A stretch of DNA of 51,411 bases from a virus, in the IMG/VR virus record IMGVR_UViG_3300025010_000082, positions 1 to 51,411 of that record, one strand, 5' to 3'. Positions within the stretch are counted from its first letter, which is position 1, and every line of letters starts with the position of its first letter. The notes under the pieces are model-generated. The model had not been told where the DNA came from and did no database searches. It saw nothing but the letters and a program-made list of their open reading frames with translations. Below are positions 38,363-45,010 of the stretch, in pieces. A program made the position numbers and the translations under genes.

Positions 38363-39364
38363 CTACCCAACCAGCGCAACTACATGCCTGAAATCATCCC
38401 CCTCAAACAACAAAGCCCCATTCCCGACTATGCACTTCCGTAAATTCTTGAGGATATCAATCAGGAAAGAAGGATCGACATCAAACTCGATTTTCTCCCC
38501 TTTGTATTTACAATTGGCCGTTTCTTCCAGCCATCCATAATCCCCTTTCCCCTTGATGATCATGGTTCGATCTTCGACCGCTACCGTCACAAAATCACCA
38601 CTTGCTGAATCCGCTGTGAATACCCCGGCTCGATCCAGCATCTCCAAAACCCCAGCCGGGAAATGAAGTTCCTTCCCCTTCACTTCAAGGAATTGTTCAA
38701 CCTCCGGAAATTTGCCGGCCAGGGTCCTGGCCGAGAAAATCAACCCGTCATTGGCATGGAAATGAATCCAGCCGGGGGAATGAGAAAGGCGCTTGACATC
38801 ATACTTAACCAGGAATTTGACAACCGATGCCGGCAGCAGGATTGGTTCGGATTTGACCTCGGCATCAAAATTAACCTGAATGATCCGGAAATCATCGGAA
38901 GCAGTCACGACCTCGCCATCAATATAGACGCAGGTTAAAAGAGGTTTGCTCAGATCCTTGGCGGCGCAGTAGCTGGCAATAGAAATGGCCTTCAGGAAGT
39001 TATCCGGCAGCTTGGTAAATTTGGTATGCTCGATATCGACTTCATCCAGCGGGAGCATTATTTCGGCTTCCAGTTTGATGCCGGCCTTACTCCGCTTTCC
39101 CTTGATGATCAATTCGTTTTCGACGATACCAATTTCAATTTCCTCATCCTTGATTTTAGAAAGGAGGGAATACAATTCATTGGCTCGGACAGCTCCGTTG
39201 ATCTTGGATTTAAATGGTTTCCAAACCGATATTTCATCATTGAAAGTCGTGATTGAATCGCCAGCAAAAACAAAACTGGTTGATTGCGCAATAATGTCTT
39301 TAGTGGCGAGGCCTGGCTTTACTTCTTCCAGGGCGGCTATCAATTCCGTTCTTTTTAACTGCAT
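38363..39364 (-). CDS. DnaN-like beta sliding clamp
   Basis: The 333 residues have the three-domain clamp layout with FVFAGDSITTFNDEISVWKP at residue 30, KLPDNFLKAISIASYCAA, VVTASDDFRIIQV, and a second and third repeat of the same fold. AGGAGAAGAGC precedes the start. It follows module E of the repeat array and overlaps its last 65 bases. It provides processivity to the DnaE-type polymerase. Confidence 0.85.
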   Translation of the reverse strand: MQLKRTELIAALEEVKPGLATKDIIAQSTSFVFAGDSITTFNDEISVWKPFKSKINGAVRANELYSLLSKIKDEEIEIGIVENELIIKGKRSKAGIKLEAEIMLPLDEVDIEHTKFTKLPDNFLKAISIASYCAAKDLSKPLLTCVYIDGEVVTASDDFRIIQVNFDAEVKSEPILLPASVVKFLVKYDVKRLSHSPGWIHFHANDGLIFSARTLAGKFPEVEQFLEVKGKELHFPAGVLEMLDRAGVFTADSASGDFVTVAVEDRTMIIKGKGDYGWLEETANCKYKGEKIEFDVDPSFLIDILKNLRKCIVGNGALLFEGDDFRHVVALVG

Positions 39365-39518
39365 GCTCTTCTCCTATTAAGGCATTGAATACGATAGTAG
39401 AACCGAAGTTATTCCCGAGTATATGATGGTATGATAAAAGGCGCTTATTGATTTTTAAAGCAGGAAGATCCGCCCCCCCCTCATGGCCTGGTGCGGTGCT
39501 TGCTAAGTATATTTTCAT
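39300..39518 (-). CDS. Orphan N-terminal module E (with G8 tract)
   Basis: The 72-residue ORF opens MKIYLASTAPGHEGGADLP, with a run of eight G/C bases (39473-39480) encoding the glycines, and then INKRLLSYHHIL. This is the same start-tract-RLLSY plan as the other five modules. The current tract keeps the frame open. The last third overlaps the clamp gene and looks non-homologous. It starts inside module F. Confidence 0.55.
   Translation of the reverse strand: MKIYLASTAPGHEGGADLPALKINKRLLSYHHILGNNFGSTIVFNALIGEEHAVKKNGIDSRPGRSKARPRH
39473..39480 (-). repeat. Homopolymer of 8 G/C in module E
   Basis: Eight C on the plus strand (G on the coding strand) lie a few codons after the start of module E. 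Such tracts slip during replication. One base more or less would remove the RLLSY part from the product. Confidence 0.85.
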
Positions 39519-39672
39519 CTTTTCGATTGGTCCCGGTTTTACAATATTGATCAAAATCCGCTTCTTTTTCCTTAGTATGGAAATAACTCAAGAGGCGATG
39601 CCGGCCATTTGCTTTGGTCAGGGATTCCCCTTGTGATATTTCCAGGAGCCAGGTTGCGAGATACAATTTCAC
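39481..39672 (-). CDS. Orphan N-terminal module F
   Basis: The 63-residue ORF starts at GTG 39672, overlapping the stop of the TGT-like gene (GTGA) with AGGAG upstream. It begins VKLYLATWLLEISQGESL and later has RHRLLSYFHTKEKEADF. It lacks a homopolymer. The product stops before any catalytic TGT motif. Confidence 0.6.
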   Translation of the reverse strand: MKLYLATWLLEISQGESLTKANGRHRLLSYFHTKEKEADFDQYCKTGTNRKDENILSKHRTRP

Positions 39673-40559
39673 AGGGAAAAACTCCTCGATACCTTTGGTT
39701 GAAACGGCCACGGCCAGGCCCGCCAGTTCTTTTCCAGATCCAGGAAATAGATAATATTTAGTTCATCCCGTTGCTTGTAATCATTGGAAAGACCCCCCTC
39801 AATTATCTTTTCAACCTCCCGCTTCCCGCCGGCTTCCTTACCATTCCATTTCTCATCGTCTTTCAATTCATACTTGGCATCAACCACCCGGAATTTGGAT
39901 ACCCCGACCTTGAACCCTTTGGCGGTAAAATACTTTTCAATATTCTGTCGGGCAATTGGGGAAAAGGATTCCAAATGCTTGCCTGCTTCGTTCTTGCTGG
40001 GGCTGCGATTACTGACCTGGACCTTCCAGCAGTCCTCGGAATAATCATATTTTCCATCCTTGAATTTCGGGACATAGACCCCACCCATCCGACCGGTCAT
40101 TACCCAACTCGTACTATCAACGGACCACCACGGGTATCTCCGCATCAAGGAGTTACTGGTCAAGCCAAAGCCATGCACCTTGATGATTGGCATCCCGTCT
40201 TTATCGGTCAGGTAATTTTTCCAGATATCATCCAGCCAAATTCTCAGGTCAGGGGTCGAGATGGGAACCATGCCGCCAAGAGCAATATAATCATAGCCTC
40301 TGGATAAGTACATCTGCAGCCACTTGGGATCTTCCCCATAATGGAAACAGGGCAGGGGATTGACCCCGGCCTTCTCCATACGCCGCTGGTTTCGCCAGGT
40401 ACCTTCTGGGGAACCAATAACATCAAGATTGGCATAGACCTCAAGATGATCCTTGTGGGCTTTGATGAAATCGATATACTCGTTAATATCGATTTCTACG
40501 CCCTGGGTAAATGCCGAGAAAGCGCCGGAGTCAAGGAAGATGTCGACTTTAGTTTCCAT
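39669..40559 (-). CDS. TGT/DpdA-like transglycosylase domain
   Basis: The 296 residues visible from ATG 40559 contain DIFLDSGAFSAFTQG, which aligns with the D-S-G-G-F catalytic strand of tRNA-guanine transglycosylases, then YDYIALGGMVP (like Y-x-I-G-G-L), KVHGFGLTS and WSVDSTSW, where the Asp matches the nucleophile. These fit phage TGT-like DpdA proteins that swap guanine in DNA for a 7-deazaguanine. The frame is open upstream through a GA tract to ATG 40699 (module D), so the intended start is probably there. FolE, QueC, QueD and QueE nearby supply the base. The end overlaps module F (GTGA). Confidence 0.68.
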   Translation of the reverse strand: METKVDIFLDSGAFSAFTQGVEIDINEYIDFIKAHKDHLEVYANLDVIGSPEGTWRNQRRMEKAGVNPLPCFHYGEDPKWLQMYLSRGYDYIALGGMVPISTPDLRIWLDDIWKNYLTDKDGMPIIKVHGFGLTSNSLMRRYPWWSVDSTSWVMTGRMGGVYVPKFKDGKYDYSEDCWKVQVSNRSPSKNEAGKHLESFSPIARQNIEKYFTAKGFKVGVSKFRVVDAKYELKDDEKWNGKEAGGKREVEKIIEGGLSNDYKQRDELNIIYFLDLEKNWRAWPWPFQPKVSRSFSL

Positions 40560-40699
40560 AGATAGTTCGAAGGCAAATGGTATATTAAATTGGTTTTGAT
40601 AAATATCCCAGAAAGAGAGCAGGCGCTTGTTAATCAGACTTTGCCATTTCCTCTCTCTCTCTCTCTCATTCCTGGGGTGCCGGCAAAGTTGATTTTCAT
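40560..40699 (-). other. Module D: out-of-frame N-terminal extension of the TGT-like gene
   Basis: From ATG 40699 the frame reads MKINFAGTPGMRERERG and stops at 40634-40636. In the frame of the TGT-like domain the same DNA gives ...ERERKWQSLINKRLLSFWDI and then runs into the catalytic part. The two are separated by one frame step inside a GA repeat, so a loss of one GA unit would give one protein of about 342 residues. The current state is off, unless translation starts at ATG 40559. Confidence 0.7.
40651..40667 (-). repeat. GA dinucleotide tract (8.5 units) in module D
   Basis: Seventeen bases of alternating C and T (plus) or G and A (coding) lie 10 codons after ATG 40699. Removing one unit or adding two restores the frame to the TGT-like domain. 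This length is in the range where slippage is common. Confidence 0.85.
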
Positions 40700-40702
40700 G
40701 AT

Positions 40703-40867
40703 TTACAATTTCTTTTTCTTCTGCTTTATTATACTATTATTCGTGATTTTTAGATGATAAAAAGAATGCAATCTGGTTTTAAATAGGCGCTTATCAATCA
40801 GTTCAATCTCCCTTTTGCAATACCCGGGACTGCCCCCCCCCGGAACCCCTGCTAAATAAATCTTCAT
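40703..40867 (-). CDS. Orphan N-terminal module C (with G9 tract)
   Basis: The 54-residue ORF reads MKIYLAGVPGGGSPGYC and later IDKRLFKTRLHSFYHL. The glycines are encoded by a run of nine G (40833-40841 plus C). It is open in frame and ends 4 nt before module D. A TATAAT (plus 40728-40733), similar to the other leftward promoters, lies in its 3' end, upstream of module D. Confidence 0.62.
   Translation of the reverse strand: MKIYLAGVPGGGSPGYCKREIELIDKRLFKTRLHSFYHLKITNNSIIKQKKKKL
40833..40841 (-). repeat. Homopolymer of 9 G/C in module C
   Basis: Nine G on the coding strand code for the Gly-Gly-Gly part just after the start. The present length keeps module C open. Confidence 0.85.
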
Positions 40868-41038
40868 TTCTTTTGGATGAAACCTTGGATGAAATATTTA
40901 AACATCTCCATTACCGATTTATCACAGATAAGATAATGATAAGCCATGAGTCTGCGGGGGGGGGCAAGTTCCATTCTTTCGAAATAGCTTTTCTTCTTTT
41001 ACTCGGTCAGGGGTATTGCCGGCAAGATAGATCCTCAT
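40864..41038 (-). CDS. Orphan N-terminal module B, out of frame at a C9 tract
   Basis: From ATG 41038 the read is MRIYLAGNTPDRVKEEKLF and then ends at 40922. One base less in the tract (40956-40964) would continue into RRLMAYHYLICDKS and end in an ATGA overlap with module C at 40864. The shared motif after the tract and the coupled stop show which frame was intended. The module is probably off at present. Confidence 0.6.
40956..40964 (-). repeat. Homopolymer of 9 G/C in module B
   Basis: Nine G on the plus strand (C on the coding strand) separate the start of module B from its RRLMAYHYL part, which is in the -1 register relative to the start. An 8-nt tract would join them. Confidence 0.85.
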
Positions 41039-41196
41039 GACTTTTTATTCAGGTTAATTACGTTCATTATTTTATTGCCTCTGGAGAGATCATGGAATGA
41101 TATCAGACGCCGATAAACTTAAAGTTTATCGGCGAAATACCGCTCTCTGCCTTTGGTATTCATAACCGAGTATCCAGAGGCCAAATAGATTTTCAT
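41035..41196 (-). pseudogene. Orphan N-terminal module A with internal stop
   Basis: From ATG 41196 (ATGA overlap with the glycosylase gene) the read is MKIYLASGYSVMNTKGRERYFADKL and then TAA at 41119-41121. In the same frame after the stop comes VYRRLISFHDLSRGNK, the conserved second part, ending in an ATGA overlap with module B. The stop lies in the centre of a perfect palindrome (41108-41134). The module may be a broken copy or a read-through or recoding signal. Confidence 0.6.
41108..41134. repeat. Perfect 27-bp palindrome inside module A
   Basis: 13-bp arms (41108-41120 and 41122-41134) flank a single central base. The sequence interrupts module A between its start and its RRLISF motif, where the other modules have their low-complexity tracts. 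It could be a protein-binding site, a target of site-specific recombination, or an insertion. Confidence 0.85.
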
Positions 41197-41516
41197 TCAA
41201 TACCCTCGATTCTCTCCCGGCAAGCAGGGCACCTACGATGCAATTCTTTCTTATTCCCCAAAGCATCTATCTCGCATGCTGGCTTCTTTCTGAAACTGAG
41301 AAGGGGAGAATTATGATTCATTCCTCGAAATACCATCTCGGCGGATAATTCTTCGTGCCTCTGTTTTATTTTTGCTGGATCGACTAAACCCTTATCAATA
41401 TAGCCCTGAATGGAAATTCCTTTCCGGATAGTCCCGACGAACATATGCATTTCGACGTGCTCCCCGAGAAGATGTTGTTGACAAAGAAGGCTAGGTTCCA
41501 CTCCCCACATTCTCAT
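41193..41516 (-). CDS. DenV-like pyrimidine-dimer glycosylase family protein
   Basis: The 107 residues begin MRMWGVEPSLLCQQHLLGEHVEMHMFVGTI, and the Q-H-L-L-G-E-H and M-F-V-G segments match the endonuclease V (Pyr_excise) family, which removes UV photoproducts or acts as an AP lyase. The usual catalytic Thr2 of T4 DenV is not present, so the catalytic details or substrate may differ. The C-terminus has a cysteine pair (RRCPACRERI). The last bases overlap module A's start. Confidence 0.6.
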   Translation of the reverse strand: MRMWGVEPSLLCQQHLLGEHVEMHMFVGTIRKGISIQGYIDKGLVDPAKIKQRHEELSAEMVFRGMNHNSPLLSFRKKPACEIDALGNKKELHRRCPACRERIEGIE

Positions 41517-41556
41517 TGAGTCAATCCCCTATTTTAAAATCAGGAAAAGTATATTC

Positions 41557-42423
41557 TTATGTCCGGATCAAACTCAATAACTCGGATCTTGCTTCAGGCT
41601 TAGTTAAAAATACGCCTTTCATTGAAGAGGTGACCATAGTAGAATGCTGCTTTCCGACTCCCCTCATTCTGATACAGAAATGATCCGCTTCAATTATGCA
41701 AGCGGCACCTTGGGCATTCAATTCATTCATGAGAATTGATGTTACCTGATCACCTATTCTCTCTTGAATTTGTAATCTTTTGGAAAAGATATCAATCAGT
41801 CTTGCGAGCTTTGAAATACCAATAACCTTGCCTCCAGGGATATAGGCGACATGCGCTCGGCCTACAAATGGTAATGCGTGATGTTCGCACATGGAATATA
41901 ATTCAATATCCCGTAAAAGGACTATTTGATCATATCCATCTGATTCAAAAGTTTTTATAACATCAGAGGGATTTTGTTCATATCCGCTGAAAATTTCTTT
42001 CCAGGCTTTAATCATTCGTTTTGGAGTTTCTTTTAATCCATCCCGATTTAAATCCTCCCCGATAAATTCTAAAAAGCGCGATGGGATATCTTCCGCAGAG
42101 GTGTCATGGCCCTGCTCAGTAACTTCCCATGGAAAGACCAACCATTCCATTGGATCAGTCTTTTCAAAAAGAGCAATGAATGGGGTAGTGGGATAAAGCT
42201 TTGTATATCGATCTCTTGTTGATCCTGAATCAATGAGATCATCAATAATATAGTCGGCTTCGGCAGGCCTATTCACAACTCCACCTTTACAAATGCCAGC
42301 TAGAAGATATGCAGGGGCGATGCCTCCCCTTGGAACCCCATAAAAATTTCCGCCATCTCTGATATTCCCACAAATATCATAACATTTCTTCTCTACTTCT
42401 TCATTTGTAATAATTCTTTTCAC
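41557..42423 (-). CDS. folE: Phosphoribosyltransferase-GTP cyclohydrolase I fusion
   Basis: The 288 residues combine an N-terminal PRTase-like part (GVPRGGIAPAYLLAG near 29-43; YIIDDLIDSGSTRDRY at 58-73) and FolE from about 110 on. FolE motifs are EDLNRDGLKETPKRM, MCEHHALPFVGRAHVAYIP and QERIGDQV, with the zinc ligands C179, H182 and C250. GTP cyclohydrolase I makes dihydroneopterin triphosphate, the first step to 7-deazaguanines. The PRTase part may salvage a base or nucleotide. The gene lies in the same operon direction as queC, queE and queD. Confidence 0.88.
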   Translation of the reverse strand: MKRIITNEEVEKKCYDICGNIRDGGNFYGVPRGGIAPAYLLAGICKGGVVNRPAEADYIIDDLIDSGSTRDRYTKLYPTTPFIALFEKTDPMEWLVFPWEVTEQGHDTSAEDIPSRFLEFIGEDLNRDGLKETPKRMIKAWKEIFSGYEQNPSDVIKTFESDGYDQIVLLRDIELYSMCEHHALPFVGRAHVAYIPGGKVIGISKLARLIDIFSKRLQIQERIGDQVTSILMNELNAQGAACIIEADHFCIRMRGVGKQHSTMVTSSMKGVFLTKPEARSELLSLIRT

Positions 42424-42628
42424 GGAGCCTCCTATTAAATATCCTTCTCCAGATATAGGAGCGGATAAAAGAGATTACTGTATAAAATACGGTGATGCCA
42501 AAGGCTTTTGATACCGAGGTTGAATAGCCAAAAAGATGCAGGATGGGCGGGGTAACCATCCACGAAATAAAAAAGCCGGTCCCGATATTTAACCCAGCTT
42601 CCAGTAGTGACCCCCTTCTACTCTGCAT
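42401..42628 (-). CDS. Two-TM phage protein (DUF7220-like)
   Basis: The 75 residues begin at ATG 42628 (MQSRRGSLLEAGLNIGTGFFISW), overlapping QueC by 11 nt. Two transmembrane segments (about 14-34 and 40-60) and a basic RSYIWRRIF end match the small DUF7220-type phage membrane protein. Its function is not known. The ribosome-binding site is weak. Confidence 0.65.
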   Translation of the reverse strand: MQSRRGSLLEAGLNIGTGFFISWMVTPPILHLFGYSTSVSKAFGITVFYTVISFIRSYIWRRIFNRRLREKNYYK

Positions 42629-43277
42629 ATTGAATCGGATCGACCAGACCATTCTCGGCAAATGCTTCCAATCTTTCAGTACACGACCCACATTTTCCAC
42701 ATGAATAAAACTGATCCTTGTAACAGGTACGGGTCAATTCAAAAGGAACTTTGTGCTCCATCCCGATCTTGACGATATCTCCTTTACTCATCCCCAGGAA
42801 AGGGGCATACAAGGAAACCGAATACTCAGAAGCGGTTTTGATGGCCAGATCCATACTTTCCTTGAAGGCAGGCCGGCAATCCGGATAGATGGCATGATCC
42901 CCGGCATGGATACCGAGTGCTACTGCGTCGTATTCGAATGATTGGGCCAACCCCGCAAGGATAGCCGAGAAGATCATATTCCGGCCAGGTACGACCGTTT
43001 GTACCATGGTCCGGTCTTCATAATGGCCTTCCGGGATTGATCGGGAATCTTCTTTCAGTAGGGCCGACTTGAACCCGGCAAAGATTCCGGAGATATCCAT
43101 TGACTGCCGCTTGATACCGTAATGATCGGCAAGTTTCCGGGCCGCTTCCAGTTCATACTGATTATGCTTTGAGCCATAGAAGAACGAGATGGCAAAAACT
43201 TCATTGCCAGTCCCGAGGAGGGTCCCGAGTAAGGCAGCGGAATCCATCCCGCCGGATAATGATAAGACGATTTTCAT
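42618..43277 (-). CDS. queC: 7-cyano-7-deazaguanine synthase
   Basis: The 219 residues open MKIVLSLSGGMDSAALL, the PP-loop ATP-binding motif, followed by VPGRNMIFSAI and the zinc-binding CYKDQFYSCGKCGSCTERL. QueC converts carboxy-deazaguanine to preQ0 using ATP and ammonia. The length is normal. It is the last enzyme of the preQ0 branch present here; no QueF-like reductase is seen. Confidence 0.95.
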   Translation of the reverse strand: MKIVLSLSGGMDSAALLGTLLGTGNEVFAISFFYGSKHNQYELEAARKLADHYGIKRQSMDISGIFAGFKSALLKEDSRSIPEGHYEDRTMVQTVVPGRNMIFSAILAGLAQSFEYDAVALGIHAGDHAIYPDCRPAFKESMDLAIKTASEYSVSLYAPFLGMSKGDIVKIGMEHKVPFELTRTCYKDQFYSCGKCGSCTERLEAFAENGLVDPIQYAE

Positions 43278-43307
43278 AAATCACCTTTATGAAATGAGAG
43301 GATAAAC

Positions 43308-43335
43308 AAAAAGCCGGATTGGGTACCGGCTTTTT
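43308..43335 (-). terminator. Bidirectional terminator downstream of the winged-helix gene
   Basis: The perfect 10-bp arms 43308-43317 and 43326-43335, with A5 and T5 ends and an 8-nt loop, lie between the 43356 gene and queC. Confidence 0.88.
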
Positions 43336-43355
43336 CTGAAAATGAAATGGATCGG

Positions 43356-44201
43356 TTATTTCTTGGCTTTGCTGGCGACCTTCCAACCCTTGTCGCTGTT
43401 TTCGATGGTGAAGTCCTGTTCCTTGTTGATGCGATTCGGCACCTGGACATTGATGGTTTTTTTCATGGCCACGGCATCGCGATCCGGGAACTTCTCGACC
43501 AACACCGCCAGAATTCCCTCCTTGGTAATCGGCCCCTGCTCCTTGATTGTGGTAGCGATGGTCTTGATGACGCCAGGGCCTTTCAGGTTCGAACCGTCCT
43601 TTTTGGCCTTCTCGGCTTTGACCGGTTTATCCTTACCTTTTCCGGCCTTGGCGGGCTTCTCGGCCTTTGCCGGTTTGTCCTTGGCCTTCTTGGTAATAAC
43701 CGCCTGCACTCCCAGCGCCGTCAGGACTTCCCATGCTTCGGCGCTGAATTTGTCGGTATCGAAAACCTGACACTCACCCTTGTCGTAGCAATTATCATGG
43801 ATCAGTTTCTTGAGGCCGTCGATGCTGGATTTCTCACTGGCTTCAATTGCCGGATCAAGATCCATGACCTTGTTCATTTCCTCTATCAAGGAGACCAGGT
43901 CTTCCCGCTCGATCATCGGCTCGGGCTTTTTCTCTTCCGGGACATCGTCGCCATTTTCATCACCTGCATCGGCGGCGGCAATAACCAGACCTTCCGGCAA
44001 TTCAATTTCCAGGGCGCAGAGGACGGCGTGGGTTTCGGTCGTCAGGGAATCCCCTTTGTCGAGCAGGCCGGCAGCGACCACAATGGCCTTGGTCAATTCA
44101 TCGGTTTTTACACCGACTGTCTTGATCTTGGGGTCGGGGTCCAGCAGGGTATTCAATTCCTTTGCGGCGGCAATCAGTTCGGGGCGCTTGGGTTCACTCA
44201 T
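43356..44201 (-). CDS. DNA-binding-like protein with duplicated domain, Lys/Ala linker and winged helix
   Basis: The 281 residues contain two related N-terminal modules (RPELIAAAKELNTLLDPDPK near 6 and REDLVSLIEEMNKVMDLDPA near 98), a Lys/Ala-rich linker (residues about 165-200) and a C-terminal winged-helix-like region (GVIKTIATTIKEQGPITKEGILAVLVEKFP). The whole is reminiscent of nucleoid-like proteins. Promoter copy 2 is just upstream and a strong terminator just downstream, so it is a stand-alone, probably highly expressed unit. The function is inferred. Confidence 0.5.
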   Translation of the reverse strand: MSEPKRPELIAAAKELNTLLDPDPKIKTVGVKTDELTKAIVVAAGLLDKGDSLTTETHAVLCALEIELPEGLVIAAADAGDENGDDVPEEKKPEPMIEREDLVSLIEEMNKVMDLDPAIEASEKSSIDGLKKLIHDNCYDKGECQVFDTDKFSAEAWEVLTALGVQAVITKKAKDKPAKAEKPAKAGKGKDKPVKAEKAKKDGSNLKGPGVIKTIATTIKEQGPITKEGILAVLVEKFPDRDAVAMKKTINVQVPNRINKEQDFTIENSDKGWKVASKAKK

Positions 44202-44261
44202 GGTAGTTCTCCTTTATTCTTGGTTTGGAAATCCTGGCAAATGGCCACAATGACCATTTTT

Positions 44262-44312
44262 ATCTTCTATCCTATTATACTGTTTTCGAATAATTTTCTA
44301 CGGAAATATTTT
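44262..44312 (-). promoter_or_regulatory. Conserved phage promoter-like motif, copy 2
   Basis: The minus strand has TATAAT (plus 44274-44279) inside AGTATAATAGGATAGAAGA, preceded by GTAGAAAATTATTCGAAA. It is positioned to transcribe the 43356 gene; the start of that gene is about 65 nt downstream. Confidence 0.65.
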
Positions 44313-44338
44313 ACATTCCGGCAAAATAAATTGAAAAA

Positions 44339-45010
44339 TTACCTCTCAATTTTTGAGTCAGGCCAAATTGTTTTATGAATCTGGGTATTTAGAATGCAGT
44401 GGGTCAATCCATCTTCGACCATCCATTCCCATAATTGAGCCGCGGTTAAGGGAAGAACCGGGGAAAGAGCTATGCCGGCCGCGGTTTTATCAAGTTCGTT
44501 TATAATTCTCTTTGCCACCAGAAAGTCCCATTCATCCTCAATCGGGAATTTGAAAATCACGAGATCCGTTGATTCAATTTTTTTAAGGTGCGTTTCAGGA
44601 AGGATCAATGAACCAGAAACCCCGCTCCCCGGCATCTTGATATCAACCACCCAACAATCCGGATGCTCAGGCAGGATATCCAGGGGAAGCGTTCCATTTG
44701 TTTCAACGCTGGTCATATATCCTTGGATATCAAGTTCTCTGATCAATGCCTGCAGGCCATTCTTTTGCAAGAGGGGTTCTCCACCGGTAATCAAAACCCG
44801 CTCGCAATTGAAAGGTTTGATCTGCTCGATTATTTCTTCAACGGTCATCTGGGTGCCGGTAGCATTGATTGACTGCTTGGTATCACAATAATGGCAATTT
44901 AAATTACAACCAGCAAAACGGATGAAAATAGTCGGGGTGCCTTGCGGCCAGATATTGACCTCCCCGGAAATCGAAAAGAAAATCGACATGATATTAATCT
45001 TTGTTTTCAT
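44339..45010 (-). CDS. queE: 7-carboxy-7-deazaguanine synthase
   Basis: The 223 residues have FFSISGEVNIWPQGTPTIFIRFAGCNLNCHYCDT with the radical-SAM C-x3-C-x2-C at C35, C39 and C42, and then LITGGEPLLQ. QueE is the third enzyme of the preQ0 pathway and turns CPH4 into CDG. ATG 45010 overlaps the QueD stop; M8 is an alternative start. Confidence 0.93.
   Translation of the reverse strand: MKTKINIMSIFFSISGEVNIWPQGTPTIFIRFAGCNLNCHYCDTKQSINATGTQMTVEEIIEQIKPFNCERVLITGGEPLLQKNGLQALIRELDIQGYMTSVETNGTLPLDILPEHPDCWVVDIKMPGSGVSGSLILPETHLKKIESTDLVIFKFPIEDEWDFLVAKRIINELDKTAAGIALSPVLPLTAAQLWEWMVEDGLTHCILNTQIHKTIWPDSKIER

Noticed and set aside
39519-39554. A longer N-terminus for module E (ATG 39554)
   Set aside because: The other modules all begin with M/V-K-I/L-x-L/F-A, and ATG 39518 gives exactly that start; the extension overlaps module F.
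39300-41196. CRISPR array or diversity-generating retroelement
   Set aside because: The modules are not identical repeats with spacers, and no reverse transcriptase or template/variable repeat pair is visible.
43347-44378. 343-codon open frame on the plus strand
   Set aside because: It is antisense to the winged-helix gene. It spans that gene's promoter and terminator region, has no ribosome-binding site and no protein-like motifs. It arises from biased codon use on the other strand.
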